The notes beneath the pieces are model-generated. The model had not been told where the DNA came from. It saw nothing but the letters and a program-made list of their open reading frames with translations, and made no database searches. Shown piece after piece: positions 1 to 8,726 of a stretch of DNA of 64,000 nt; the first letter of the stretch is position 1, and every line of letters begins with the position of its first letter. Made by a program: the position numbers and the translations under genes. Source of the stretch: Alteromonadaceae bacterium (GTDB lineage: Bacteria; Pseudomonadota; Gammaproteobacteria; Enterobacterales; Alteromonadaceae); assembly GCA_013216015.1 (NCBI GenBank), contig JABSOI010000012.1:1-64000 (forward strand), given 5' to 3'.

Positions 1-162
1 CAGCGTTATATCGCCGAGCTATCAGAGGAAGGCACCTTTGAAAAAACCGTGGGTGATTGCCTCGATGCCATCATTGATGCGCTAACAGGAGATCCAAGCA
101 AGCTTGTAATACTAAAAGACAAGATAGATACAATTAAAACAGAGCTACCTAAGAAAGGTTAA
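1..162 (+). CDS. C-terminal fragment of an unrecognised protein
   Basis: An open frame runs in from the left edge and ends at TAA 160-162, giving the last 53 residues of a protein whose start lies outside the window. The visible part is mainly helix-forming, mixed-charge sequence, with a cysteine near residue 20 and a lysine-rich end (ELPKKG). I recognise no domain. It reads cleanly to the edge without stops, so it is probably a real gene end. It is followed by about 260 bases of non-coding sequence with repeats and then by rnpB on the other strand. It could belong to an accessory gene next to rnpB, but nothing visible decides this. Confidence 0.55.
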   Translation, partial: QRYIAELSEEGTFEKTVGDCLDAIIDALTGDPSKLVILKDKIDTIKTELPKKG

Positions 163-423
163 ATTAACAGGATAAGATAAATAGTACATTATTTACTTAT
201 CCTGTTAGCTATTTACATCTTTAACGAGCAGTTAAAAGGGCTTTAAAGACCATTTAAACCAACCCAATTAACTGATTCATTCCTAAAATACGGGTGCGGC
301 TACCCAAATTTTACAATTTAGCCTCACGATTTCAGAGTTATTTTACATTTTACCCGCATTTTAGTGGCTTTAGAATTTTACAATTTAGCCTCCTGCGTTT
401 TACAAACTGCGCGCGCGGCTACA
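163..423. other. Non-coding stretch with an 18-bp direct repeat
   Basis: No credible gene is seen between the partial gene and the rnpB terminator. The sequence ATTTTACAATTTAGCCTC occurs exactly twice, at 308-325 and 375-392, and GCGGCTAC occurs at 296-303 and 415-422, so the stretch 296-422 has a repeated layout. Each 18-mer is preceded by GGCT and ends near AGCC, so each copy can form a weak hairpin. The function is unknown. It may be a degenerate intergenic repeat element. Confidence 0.5.
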
Positions 424-457
424 AAAAAAGCCCCTACATTTCTGTAGAGGCTTTTTT
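424..457 (-). terminator. Rho-independent terminator of rnpB
   Basis: On the minus strand, AGCCTCTACA and TGTAGGGGCT form a stem with one A-C mismatch around a GAAA loop, followed by a run of seven Ts. It begins about 10 bases beyond the 3' end of RNase P RNA, where an rnpB terminator is expected. The A-run on the other side could let it also stop plus-strand transcripts coming from the gene at the left edge. Confidence 0.8.
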
Positions 458-465
458 ATTAAATA

Positions 466-831
466 AGTGAGCTGACCGATAAGCCGGGTTTTGTCGAGGA
501 CAATCATTCGTCTAGGCCTTAACTCGCGCTAAGGCTCAAGCAACCTACCCGGTTTCAACGCGAGCCGCGCCATATGAAACCCTATTTGGTCTTGCTCCGG
601 GTGGAGTTTACCCTGCAACCAACTGTTACCAGTGGTCCGGTGCGCTCTTACCGCACCCTTTCAGCCTTACCTGTGCTATTTCGAAAAATAGCCATCGGCG
701 GTCTTCTCTCTGCTGCACTTGTCGTAGGCTTGCGCCTCCCAGGCGTTACCTGGCACCCTGCTCTTTGGAGCCCGGACTTTCCTCCCCCCACTGAATAAAT
801 TCAGCAAGCAGCGATTGTCTGGTCAACTCGG
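466..831 (-). ncRNA. rnpB: RNase P RNA (bacterial type A)
   Basis: This is the catalytic RNA of ribonuclease P, which removes the 5' leader from tRNA precursors together with the RnpA protein. The minus strand shows the conserved blocks of type A RNAs in order: a 5' end containing TTGACCAGACAATCGC, GGAGGAAAGTCCGGGCTCC, the GGTAACGCCTGGG region, GGGTGCGGTAAGAGCGCACC, AAACTCCACCCGGAGCAA, and a 3' end with CCCGGCTTATCGGTCAGCT. The 5' and 3' ends pair as in the Escherichia coli molecule. The length of about 366 bases is normal. The exact ends are good to a few bases. An open frame on the opposite strand (574-798) is an artefact of the structured RNA gene. Confidence 0.96.
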
Positions 832-836
832 CGCGC

Positions 837-865
837 ATTCTACCGCAACATAGTAAACAAGCCAA
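837..865 (-). promoter_or_regulatory. Sigma-70 promoter of rnpB
   Basis: On the minus strand, TTGGCT (865-860) and TAGAAT (842-837) are separated by exactly 17 bases and are followed by GCGCGCC. This places the transcription start at about 830, right at the conserved 5' end of RNase P RNA. The GC-rich discriminator resembles that of stringently controlled stable RNA promoters. That regulatory point is inference. Confidence 0.75.
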
Positions 866-942
866 TATTAATCTTTAACCTTTAACATTTAATCTAAAAA
901 CTAATATCTAATATCTAATATGTTCGTATTGGCACTGTAAAA

Positions 943-1791
943 TTATTTCATCGATAACGCTATATCATATAGGGTGTTTTTCTTAACACCGTATATTTTT
1001 GCTGTAACAGCACAAGCCTTTTTAGGCGGTAATTCTGCTACTAACAGTTTTAATGTTTCAATGATTTCTGGAGATATTGCGTTAGGATCAATCTTATGTC
1101 CTTCAATAATTAAAACCATTTCACCTTTAAGCTGGTTAGGATCTTCGCTGAGCCACTGATGTAAATTTTCTGCACTGTCTGAATGAATAGTCTCGAAGGT
1201 TTTGGTTAATTCTCTGGCGATAACCACGTAACGTTCCCCTCCAAGCACTTCAATAATATCGGTAATTGTGTCTACCGCTCTACGTGGGGCGTCATAAAAA
1301 ACCATGGTTCTTGTTTCGTTGGCAAGGGCCGCTAAAGTTGTTTTCCGTGCTCCTGATTTCGACGGTAAAAAACCTTCAAACGAGAATCTATCTGTTGGTA
1401 ACCCTGCACATGATAAGGCTGAAATAGCAGCACATGCACCGGGGATTGGGCTTACTGATAATCCCTGTTGACGGCAATGACGCACTAAATGAAACCCCGG
1501 GTCGCTGATCAATGGCGTACCTGCGTCAGAAACCAAAGCAACGCTTTTTCCTTGCTTTAATAAATCAGCAATTTGATCCTGGCGTTGACGCTCATTGTGA
1601 TCATGCAATGATAATGTTTTATTTTTAATTGAAAATGCCGATAATAATTTTCCGGTATGACGGGTATCTTCACACGCTATTACATCTACCTGAGTCAATA
1701 TATCTATTGCCCTTTGGCTTATGTCACCTAAATTTCCTATCGGTGTTGCAACAATATATAACGTACTAGCATTTACTTGAGTAGATGACAT
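943..1791 (-). CDS. rsmI: 16S rRNA 2'-O-ribose C1402 methyltransferase RsmI
   Basis: RsmI transfers a methyl group from S-adenosylmethionine to the 2'-OH of C1402 in the decoding centre of 16S rRNA, acting in the cytoplasm with RsmH. The 282-residue product has the tetrapyrrole-methylase fold signatures: LYIVATPIGNLGDIS at residues 11-25, the ACEDTRHTGKLL block near residue 39, LVSDAGTPLISDPG near residue 86, and the PGACAAISALSCAGLPTDRF stretch. The length matches the family (about 286). It is divergent from lpoA, the usual arrangement in enteric and marine gammaproteobacteria. An AT-rich direct repeat (TAATATC) lies just beyond its stop. Confidence 0.95.
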   Translation of the reverse strand: MSSTQVNASTLYIVATPIGNLGDISQRAIDILTQVDVIACEDTRHTGKLLSAFSIKNKTLSLHDHNERQRQDQIADLLKQGKSVALVSDAGTPLISDPGFHLVRHCRQQGLSVSPIPGACAAISALSCAGLPTDRFSFEGFLPSKSGARKTTLAALANETRTMVFYDAPRRAVDTITDIIEVLGGERYVVIARELTKTFETIHSDSAENLHQWLSEDPNQLKGEMVLIIEGHKIDPNAISPEIIETLKLLVAELPPKKACAVTAKIYGVKKNTLYDIALSMK

Positions 1792-1825
1792 TTTTGGTTG
1801 GCTTTTGTTGAGTCTTAAGTAGATG

Positions 1826-1842
1826 GAGTTTATTATAAACTC
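1826..1842. promoter_or_regulatory. Perfect palindrome between divergent rsmI and lpoA
   Basis: GAGTTTATTATAAACTC is a perfect inverted repeat with 8-base arms in the 78-base gap between two divergent genes. It contains TTATAA/TATAAA on both strands, so it could be a repressor operator or overlapping -10 elements for the two promoters. Only the symmetry is observed. The function is inferred. Confidence 0.4.
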
Positions 1843-1869
1843 AATCTAAAACGTACGGATTTTTCATCG

Positions 1870-3834
1870 GTGAGCAAAACTAATTTTTTATCTCTATTTA
1901 CTAATATAATTTCAGTCATTTTTATTGCCTGTATATTAACAAGCTGTGCTGGTAAAAAACAAACTACGGCTTCGAAAACACCAACAACAAATGACAATAG
2001 TTATTTGTTGTCTCAAAAAGGCTATGTTTCTGCACAGCATTATTTAAATGAAGCTGAAGCGGAAACTACCCCGGCACTAACCCTTAATTTATTATTAAAA
2101 GCGAGTGAACAGTTTATAGTAGAAAAAAATTATGCTCGCGCACTTTGGTTAGCTAATCAGGTATCTGTACTGTTACCTCTCAGGGATCATAAATCAGGAA
2201 GTTCAAAATCAGTTCACAATCAGGCTTATAAACTAGCATTAGTAAAAGCGGCTAGTTTAATGGCTTTAAATGAAAATGAACTTGCTTTTGAACAGCTGTT
2301 ACTTGCAGACAATTATCATTCTCTCGCTGATAATTCCCACCAATTGAACTATTTTAAAATGCTTGGTCAGCTACAACAATCCAGAAAATTAACGTTAGCT
2401 TCGATAGATGCTAAACTACACGCATTTTCTCTTCAATCAACAGATCAACCACAGCAATTAAATGAATTAGACGATATTGAACAACTTTGGCAGCACCTTA
2501 GCCAATTATCGCAATGGCAACTGAACCAGCTTAAGGCACTAAATCCTCCCCATATGAAGGGTTGGTTTCGATTAGTTAATTACGCCCATAAATTTGGTGG
2601 TGACCAACAGAGGTTTTCCCGATACCTTAATCAGTGGCAAAGACAATATCCTGGTCATCCCGCTAAAAGCGTTGTGAACAATTTATTAAATGAAAATTCT
2701 ATAAACAATAATTCAAAGCAGTTAAACCAGCTTGACGATGCTATTAATAACATTGCCGTAATTCTCCCTTTGTCGGGTAAACAAAAAGTGGCTGGGTCTG
2801 TTGCTCAACAGGGGATTTTAGCTGCTTATCAAAATGACGCGAGTAAAACTTTGCACTTTATTGATGCTAACCAATTAGATATGACAACGTTAAAAGCGTC
2901 TTTTGATCACTTGTCTATTGATTATGTAATAGGGCCTTTACTTAAACCTCATGTTAAAGATTATCTCGCTCAAACTGAATTAAACATTCCCACTCTATTG
3001 TTGAACCTGCCTAGCAAAACATTAGTTGAGCAGTCATTACAAAAAAGTTATGGCTTATTACCTCACCAGGTTGCTCTTTCTATGCGTCGAGAAGACCAAG
3101 CGGTGCAAGCGGCTACAACACTTAGTCAAAAACAATATCAGCAACCGCTGATTTTAAGCCATCAGGATAATACCAGTAAAAGCATCGCTAAAGCCTTTAC
3201 TGTGCAATGGAAACTTATTACAGGCAAATTACCTGAAACGGTTTATGTTACTGAAGGTAAGAATACACAAGAAAAATTAAAGGAAAGTCTGGATGTTTTA
3301 CTTAGTCAGCAAAGAGTTGACGATTTACAAATAAGAGTCAAACAAACATTGAAAACACAAACTCGTAATAGACGAGATGTAGATATGATTTATTTGGTCG
3401 GCACAACTAAACAAACTCGGCTGTTAAAACCTTATATTGATGTAAATATCAGTCCATTTGCTGAATTAATCCCGATTTATGGAAGCTCATTAAGTCATAG
3501 CTCAGCAGTGGATGCCAGTGATAAACGTGACCTGACCGGGCTTATTTTTACTGAAATCCCCTGGTCATTAAGCAGCACACAACAAAATAAACAACTCGCC
3601 CAAATTAGCCATAAATTGTGGCCCAATCGTAGTGATAGTTTACAACGCTTTTTTGCGATGGGGTTTGATAGTTATTCTATCCTGGATAAACTTTCTTTAA
3701 TGAAAAACAAATCTTATATTCGACATTTTGGTCAAACTGGGGTTTTGAAGTTAAACTCAAATAATATACTCACCCGTAGTTTATTATGGGGACGTTATCA
3801 AAAAGATAAGGTGCACGAAATTGCTATGGAATAA
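1870..3834 (+). CDS. lpoA: Outer-membrane lipoprotein LpoA, activator of penicillin-binding protein 1a
   Basis: LpoA sits in the outer membrane and reaches through the periplasm to activate the synthase PBP1a. The 654-residue product starts with GTG, has a hydrophobic signal segment, and has a lipobox LTSC near residue 27. The N-terminal half is helical and TPR-like, with many Leu/Gln repeats to about residue 280. The C-terminal half has the periplasmic-binding-protein-like LppC fold (IAVILPLSGKQKVAGSVAQQ near 300, then YVIGPLLK near 360). The length is close to E. coli LpoA. It is first in a gene run with yraN, diaA and dolP, a conserved order. No strong ribosome site precedes the GTG, so the start is less sure than the identity. 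Confidence 0.92.
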   Translation: MSKTNFLSLFTNIISVIFIACILTSCAGKKQTTASKTPTTNDNSYLLSQKGYVSAQHYLNEAEAETTPALTLNLLLKASEQFIVEKNYARALWLANQVSVLLPLRDHKSGSSKSVHNQAYKLALVKAASLMALNENELAFEQLLLADNYHSLADNSHQLNYFKMLGQLQQSRKLTLASIDAKLHAFSLQSTDQPQQLNELDDIEQLWQHLSQLSQWQLNQLKALNPPHMKGWFRLVNYAHKFGGDQQRFSRYLNQWQRQYPGHPAKSVVNNLLNENSINNNSKQLNQLDDAINNIAVILPLSGKQKVAGSVAQQGILAAYQNDASKTLHFIDANQLDMTTLKASFDHLSIDYVIGPLLKPHVKDYLAQTELNIPTLLLNLPSKTLVEQSLQKSYGLLPHQVALSMRREDQAVQAATTLSQKQYQQPLILSHQDNTSKSIAKAFTVQWKLITGKLPETVYVTEGKNTQEKLKESLDVLLSQQRVDDLQIRVKQTLKTQTRNRRDVDMIYLVGTTKQTRLLKPYIDVNISPFAELIPIYGSSLSHSSAVDASDKRDLTGLIFTEIPWSLSSTQQNKQLAQISHKLWPNRSDSLQRFFAMGFDSYSILDKLSLMKNKSYIRHFGQTGVLKLNSNNILTRSLLWGRYQKDKVHEIAME

Positions 3835-3853
3835 GGAGCCAACTGGTAGAGTT

Positions 3854-4210
3854 GTGACTACCAGAGAAAAAGGTCAAAGCACGGAAGCAATTGCTGCTGA
3901 TTATTTACGTAGTAAAGGTTTGAAATTTAAAACTCAAAATTTCCACAGTCGTCAGGGAGAAATTGATTTAATTATGCTAGAAAACGATACTTGGGTTTTT
4001 ATTGAAGTCAAATATCGTAAAAATTCCAATTATGGAGGTGCATTAGCTGCAATTTCATACACAAAGATACAAAAAATTAGGCGATGCACTGCATTTTTTC
4101 TGCAAAAACATGGTTTAAATGAATATAATACCCAATGTCGATTTGATGTTATTACCTTAGAAGGTGATATAACTCATCCAAAAATTACCTGGCTGAAAAA
4201 TGCCTTTTAA
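3854..4210 (+). CDS. yraN: YraN family protein (UPF0102), nuclease-like fold
   Basis: This is a small cytoplasmic protein of the UPF0102 family, which has a restriction-endonuclease-like fold and no settled function. The core motifs are visible: GEIDLIM followed by WVFIEVKYRKNSNYGGA, and CRFDVI toward the end. GEID and EVKYR correspond to the putative metal-site residues. I chose GTG 3854 because an AAGGAG lies at 3833-3838 and this gives 118 residues, the family size. The frame is open further upstream to a TTG at 3821 that overlaps the lpoA stop, so a start there is possible. It sits between lpoA and diaA as in E. coli. Confidence 0.88.
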   Translation: MTTREKGQSTEAIAADYLRSKGLKFKTQNFHSRQGEIDLIMLENDTWVFIEVKYRKNSNYGGALAAISYTKIQKIRRCTAFFLQKHGLNEYNTQCRFDVITLEGDITHPKITWLKNAF

Positions 4211-4816
<606 letters not shown>

Positions 4817-5416
4817 ATGAAATTACTTAAAGCTACTACAATTGCATTAATGTTTGCTGGTATTAGCATGTTACAGGGATGTGTTGCGGCGGCTGTGATT
4901 ACTGTTGTTGGAGGTGCCACGATGGCAAAAAACCAACGTTCATTAGGCAACCAAATAGACGATCAAAAAATTGAAATAATTACTCATAATGAATTAGCTA
5001 AACAACAAGATCTCGTTGATAACACTAATTTACAAGTAGTAAGTGTGAATGGCAGTGTGCTTATTGTTGGTCAAGCACCTAATACTTATCTGCGTGACCG
5101 GGCAATTAAAACCTTAAATAAGGTGAATGGCATTGTACAAATCCATAATCAGATCCGCATTGGAAATATAGTTTCAATTGCCACAAGAACCAATGATATT
5201 TGGTTAACCTCAAAGGTTAAAGCCGCTTTATTAGCTAGAGATGGATTATTAACTAAGGATGGTTTGAATTCGACAAATGTTAAAGTTATCACTGAAAACG
5301 GTGAAGTTTTCTTAATGGGTTTAATGACTAAAAGTGACGCAAATATTGCCGTTGATATTGCCCGCAATGTCAGTGGTGTGAATCGTGTATTCAAAATATT
5401 TGAATACCAGAAATAA
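4817..5416 (+). CDS. dolP: Outer-membrane lipoprotein DolP with two BON domains
   Basis: DolP (formerly YraP) is an outer-membrane lipoprotein that supports envelope integrity and BAM function. In E. coli it binds anionic phospholipid through its second BON domain. Here 199 residues start with a lipoprotein signal ending MLQGC (Cys22). They continue with BON domain 1 (about 50-115, VVSVNGSVLIVGQAP) and BON domain 2 (about 125-198, VITENGEVFLMGLMTKSDA). The start codon abuts the diaA stop, so the two are probably translationally coupled. In E. coli the gene belongs to the sigma-E regulon, but no sigma-E promoter is evident here. Confidence 0.9.
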   Translation: MKLLKATTIALMFAGISMLQGCVAAAVITVVGGATMAKNQRSLGNQIDDQKIEIITHNELAKQQDLVDNTNLQVVSVNGSVLIVGQAPNTYLRDRAIKTLNKVNGIVQIHNQIRIGNIVSIATRTNDIWLTSKVKAALLARDGLLTKDGLNSTNVKVITENGEVFLMGLMTKSDANIAVDIARNVSGVNRVFKIFEYQK

Positions 5417-5441
5417 TAGCAACATTTAAAAGGCATGACTA

Positions 5442-5471
5442 AAAAAAAGCAAGCTAGGGGCTTGCTTTTTT
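5442..5471. terminator. Bidirectional terminator between convergent dolP and sspB
   Basis: The arms AAAAAAAGCAAGC and GCTTGCTTTTTTT are perfectly complementary around a short loop (TAGGG), with T-runs on both strands. The site lies between convergent dolP (ends 5416) and sspB (ends 5550) and can serve both. Confidence 0.85.
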
Positions 5472-5549
5472 TATCATCGAACTTTTATCATCAAACTTTT
5501 ATCATTAACTTTTAATTGCAGCTAAAAGCATCATCAAAAAACGAACTGT

Positions 5550-6017
5550 TTATTTAATAACTTTAAGACTAGGTTTTCCCTTACCTTTGCTTTTTGGCTT
5601 AGTTTTAGCGTCAACTGACATAGAGTTTTTATCTGCTTCAACCAAAACACCGGCAAGTTTAACTCCAGTCGGTTTAGTCTCAGCTTCTGGTTCAGAATGC
5701 TCTATTACTAAAGATGTTCCTGCCCCATTTTCTTTCGCGTAAATAGCCGCTACAGCGCCGTAAGGGACAATAATATGCTCTAGCTTCCCCCCAAAACGAG
5801 CACTGAGTTCAATTTGATCGCCTTGTAATGATATACTGCCAACAGCACCACCGGAAATATTTAAGACTATTTGACCATCATTGACATACGACATAGGCAC
5901 CAAAACGCCAAATACGTTAACATCAACCACAATGTGAGGTGTCAGGTCATTATCAGAAATCCAATCATAAAAAGCCCTTACTATGTAGGGCTTATTGGAT
6001 GTCATATCACTGGCCAT
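5550..6017 (-). CDS. sspB: ClpXP adaptor SspB
   Basis: SspB delivers ssrA-tagged proteins from stalled ribosomes to the ClpXP protease. The 155-residue product has the N-terminal substrate-binding domain with the conserved run KPYIVRAFYDWISDNDLTPH, then DGQIVLNISGGAVGS, ARFGGK and AIYAKENGAG. A variable Lys/Glu/Pro linker follows, and the protein ends in KGKPSLKVIK, which matches the short C-terminal tail (XB peptide) that docks on ClpX. Its ATG overlaps the sspA stop by one base, indicating coupling. A start at Met5 (6005) is also possible. Confidence 0.94.
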   Translation of the reverse strand: MASDMTSNKPYIVRAFYDWISDNDLTPHIVVDVNVFGVLVPMSYVNDGQIVLNISGGAVGSISLQGDQIELSARFGGKLEHIIVPYGAVAAIYAKENGAGTSLVIEHSEPEAETKPTGVKLAGVLVEADKNSMSVDAKTKPKSKGKGKPSLKVIK

Positions 6018-6658
6018 TAAACTGGGTTGCCAAAGCGTAATTCACGTTCGGCTTCAGTTAATGATGCTTGAAAAGATTCACGTTCAAACAATTTCAACAT
6101 ATAAGTTTTTAACTCTTTAGAACCTTGACCTTCCAGCTCAATACCAAATACAGGCAAACGCCACAGTAATGGAGCTAAATAACAGTCAACTAAACTGAAT
6201 TCTTCACTCATAAAGTATGGTGCTTCATTTAATACTGGTGCAACACTCAATAAACTTTCTTTCAGTTCTAGACGCGATTTTTGAGCTTCCTCAGCCGGAC
6301 CACTTAAAATTGTTTTAGCCAAACTATACCAATCTTGCTCGATACGGTGCATCATCAAACGACTACGACCACGTGATACAGGATAAACAGGCATTAAAGG
6401 TGGATGAGGAAAACGCTCATCTAAATATTCAATAATGATTTTAGCTTCGTACAAAGCTAATTCACGGTCAATCAAGGTTGGTACTGTGCCATATGGGTTC
6501 AAATCAAGTAAGTCTTCCGGCAAGTTTGCCAAATCGACTAAATGAATATCTACGCCAACACCTTTTTCGGCTAATACGATACGTGTTTGATGACTATACA
6601 TATCATCTGCATGTGAGTATAAGTTCATCACAGAGCGTTTATTTGCAGCTACGGCCAT
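6017..6658 (-). CDS. sspA: Stringent starvation protein A (RNA polymerase-associated, GST fold)
   Basis: SspA binds RNA polymerase holoenzyme and modulates transcription in stationary phase and stress. The 213-residue product has a glutathione-S-transferase fold. Its N-terminus MAVAANKRSVMNLYSHADD is nearly the same as that of E. coli SspA, followed by YSHQTRIVLAEKGV and NPYGTVPTLIDRELALYE (the cis-Pro loop) and a helical C-terminal domain. It is co-transcribed with sspB. Gene order sspA-sspB next to the cytochrome bc1 operon is common in marine gammaproteobacteria. Confidence 0.95.
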   Translation of the reverse strand: MAVAANKRSVMNLYSHADDMYSHQTRIVLAEKGVGVDIHLVDLANLPEDLLDLNPYGTVPTLIDRELALYEAKIIIEYLDERFPHPPLMPVYPVSRGRSRLMMHRIEQDWYSLAKTILSGPAEEAQKSRLELKESLLSVAPVLNEAPYFMSEEFSLVDCYLAPLLWRLPVFGIELEGQGSKELKTYMLKLFERESFQASLTEAERELRFGNPV

Positions 6659-6750
6659 AATGCCTCCAATTTTTAACTTTTAAAAATTAACAAAGGGTAT
6701 TAATAACACTTGTATTAATACCCCTGAAAAATAATTTGTACTTCTTTTAT

Positions 6751-7449
6751 CTAGTGAACGTCTCGCCAATATTCTACTTTAAGTAAATAAGAAAGGATAA
6801 AGAAGATAAATAGGAAACCAAGTACCCAGTAACCCATACTTTCACGTTCTAACTTGTTAGGCTCACCAACATATTCCATGAAGTTTGACAAATCACGAGC
6901 AAAAGCATCATATTCTTCTTCTGTCATTGAACCGCCAACCGCAGGTGTTAAATTACCATGTTCATCAATACCACGAACACCCTGCAAACCTTGCAATACA
7001 TGAGGCATACCAACATCTTTAAAAACTTTGTTGTTCACGCCGAATGGACGCTCACTATCAAGGTAAAAAGAACGTAAATAAGTATAGATCCAATCAGGGC
7101 TACGTAAACGTGCTTCCAAGGTTAAATCTGGTGGCGCGCTACCAAACCACTTAGCCGCATCTTTTGCCGGCATGGCATTAGTAATATGATCACCAGGTCT
7201 TTGACCATTTAACAAGTACTTTGCCATTCCATCTTCTTCGCTGATACCTAAATCAACAAAAGTACGATTATAACGTTGATACTGTAATTGATGACAACCT
7301 AAACAATAACTCACATAAGAATCGAAACCACGTTTAAGTGATTCTTTATCACTTAAATCATTGCCTGCTTTATCTAAATGTACGCCACCACCTGATGCCA
7401 ATACCAGCATAGGCACAAGAGCGAATATAACTAAAATAAATTTTTTCAT
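6751..7449 (-). CDS. petC: Cytochrome c1 subunit of the bc1 complex
   Basis: This membrane-anchored c-type cytochrome of respiratory complex III passes electrons from the Rieske centre to soluble cytochrome c in the periplasm. The 232-residue product has a signal peptide (MKKFILVIFALVPMLVLASG) and a single heme-attachment motif CLGCH (Cys49, Cys52, His53). A methionine-containing ligand region follows later, and a C-terminal transmembrane anchor lies at about residues 207-226 (YWVLGFLFIFFILSYLL). It is last in the petA-petB-petC operon, and its ATG overlaps the petB stop by one base. Confidence 0.95.
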   Translation of the reverse strand: MKKFILVIFALVPMLVLASGGGVHLDKAGNDLSDKESLKRGFDSYVSYCLGCHQLQYQRYNRTFVDLGISEEDGMAKYLLNGQRPGDHITNAMPAKDAAKWFGSAPPDLTLEARLRSPDWIYTYLRSFYLDSERPFGVNNKVFKDVGMPHVLQGLQGVRGIDEHGNLTPAVGGSMTEEEYDAFARDLSNFMEYVGEPNKLERESMGYWVLGFLFIFFILSYLLKVEYWRDVH

Positions 7450-8726
7450 TATCCTGAAATCCTCTCTGGAACTGGCTTAGTTTTTTCGTTTTTACTGTAG
7501 AACCAAAGCGCAACAAAGAAGCCAAAATAACCAAAACTTGCAAAAACACCAATCATATTATAAACCGGTGTGGCAGGTAATGTTCCTAATACACCCAATA
7601 TAATAAAGCAAATTGAAAACTGAATAAGGTTAATTAAATGCGCTTTACTACGATACTTTATTGACTTAACTACACCACGATCAAACCATGGTAATAAGAA
7701 TAATACGATAATAGCAGAGAACATTCCAATAGCACCTAATAATGGATGTGGAATAACACGTAAAATAGTGTAATACGGTCCAAAATACCAAACTGGCGCA
7801 ATATGCTCCGGAGTTTTTAAACCGTTTGCAGGTTCAAAGTTTGGCGCTTCCATAAAGTAACCGCCACCTTCAGGAGCAAAAAACATCACCCAACAGAAAA
7901 TAATCAGAAAGCCTGCCACACCCATTATATCTTTTACAGAATAATAAGGATGGAAAGGTATCGCATCTACAATATCGTATTTAGCAGTATATTGTTTATG
8001 GAATTCAAACTTACTTAATTCTTCAGGTTTAATACTGCCTTTAGGTTTCTTGATATCAATACCTTCAGGATTATTAGAACCCACTTCATGCAAGGCTAAA
8101 ATGTGCAAAAATACCAAAATAACTAAAACCAATGGCAGTGCAATAACATGCAAGGCAAAGAATCGGTTTAAAGTTGCACCTGAAATAACGTAATCACCAC
8201 GTATCCATAGTGTTAGATCATCACCAATAATAGGTACATTGCCAAAGAGCGAGATAATAACCTGAGCCCCCCAATACGACATATTACCCCAAGGTAATAA
8301 ATACCCCATAAAGGCTTCAGCCATAAGCACCAAGAAGATCAACATACCGAAGATCCAAAGTAATTCACGAGGCTTTTGGTACGAACCATACATTAAGCCA
8401 CGCATCATATGCATATAAACTACGATGAAAAATGCAGAAGCACCAGTAGAATGCATATAACGCAATAACCAACCGTAATCGACATCACGCATGATGTATT
8501 CGATCGAAGCAAATGCTCCTTCATTAGAAGGTTCATAGTTCATGGTTAACCAAATACCTGTAAGGATTTGGTTAACTAAAACCAACATTGCCAATGAACC
8601 GAAAAAATACCAGAAATTAAAGTTTTTTGGTGCAGGGTATTGTGCTAAATGCTTGTTCCAAGCATCGGTCACAGGTAAGCGTTTATCTATCCAGCCCATG
8701 AAATCAGTAAATAATTTTACTAACAT
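7449..8726 (-). CDS. petB: Cytochrome b subunit of the bc1 complex
   Basis: Cytochrome b is the membrane core of complex III and holds two b hemes and both quinone sites. The 425-residue product has about eight transmembrane helices. Typical segments are WYFFGSLAMLVLVNQILTG, the heme-ligand helix RYMHSTGASAFFIVVYMHMM, GYLLPWGNMSYWGAQVI, RFFALHVIALPLV, and the Qo-site motif version PEHIAPVWYFGPYYTILR. The full-length b plus subunit IV fusion form is typical of proteobacteria. It overlaps petA and petC by one base at each end (TAATG junctions), so the three are tightly coupled. Confidence 0.96.
   Translation of the reverse strand: MLVKLFTDFMGWIDKRLPVTDAWNKHLAQYPAPKNFNFWYFFGSLAMLVLVNQILTGIWLTMNYEPSNEGAFASIEYIMRDVDYGWLLRYMHSTGASAFFIVVYMHMMRGLMYGSYQKPRELLWIFGMLIFLVLMAEAFMGYLLPWGNMSYWGAQVIISLFGNVPIIGDDLTLWIRGDYVISGATLNRFFALHVIALPLVLVILVFLHILALHEVGSNNPEGIDIKKPKGSIKPEELSKFEFHKQYTAKYDIVDAIPFHPYYSVKDIMGVAGFLIIFCWVMFFAPEGGGYFMEAPNFEPANGLKTPEHIAPVWYFGPYYTILRVIPHPLLGAIGMFSAIIVLFLLPWFDRGVVKSIKYRSKAHLINLIQFSICFIILGVLGTLPATPVYNMIGVFASFGYFGFFVALWFYSKNEKTKPVPERISG

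Noticed and set aside
574..798. 74-codon open frame on the plus strand near the left end
   Set aside because: It lies wholly inside the RNase P RNA gene on the opposite strand. The sequence is explained by rnpB.
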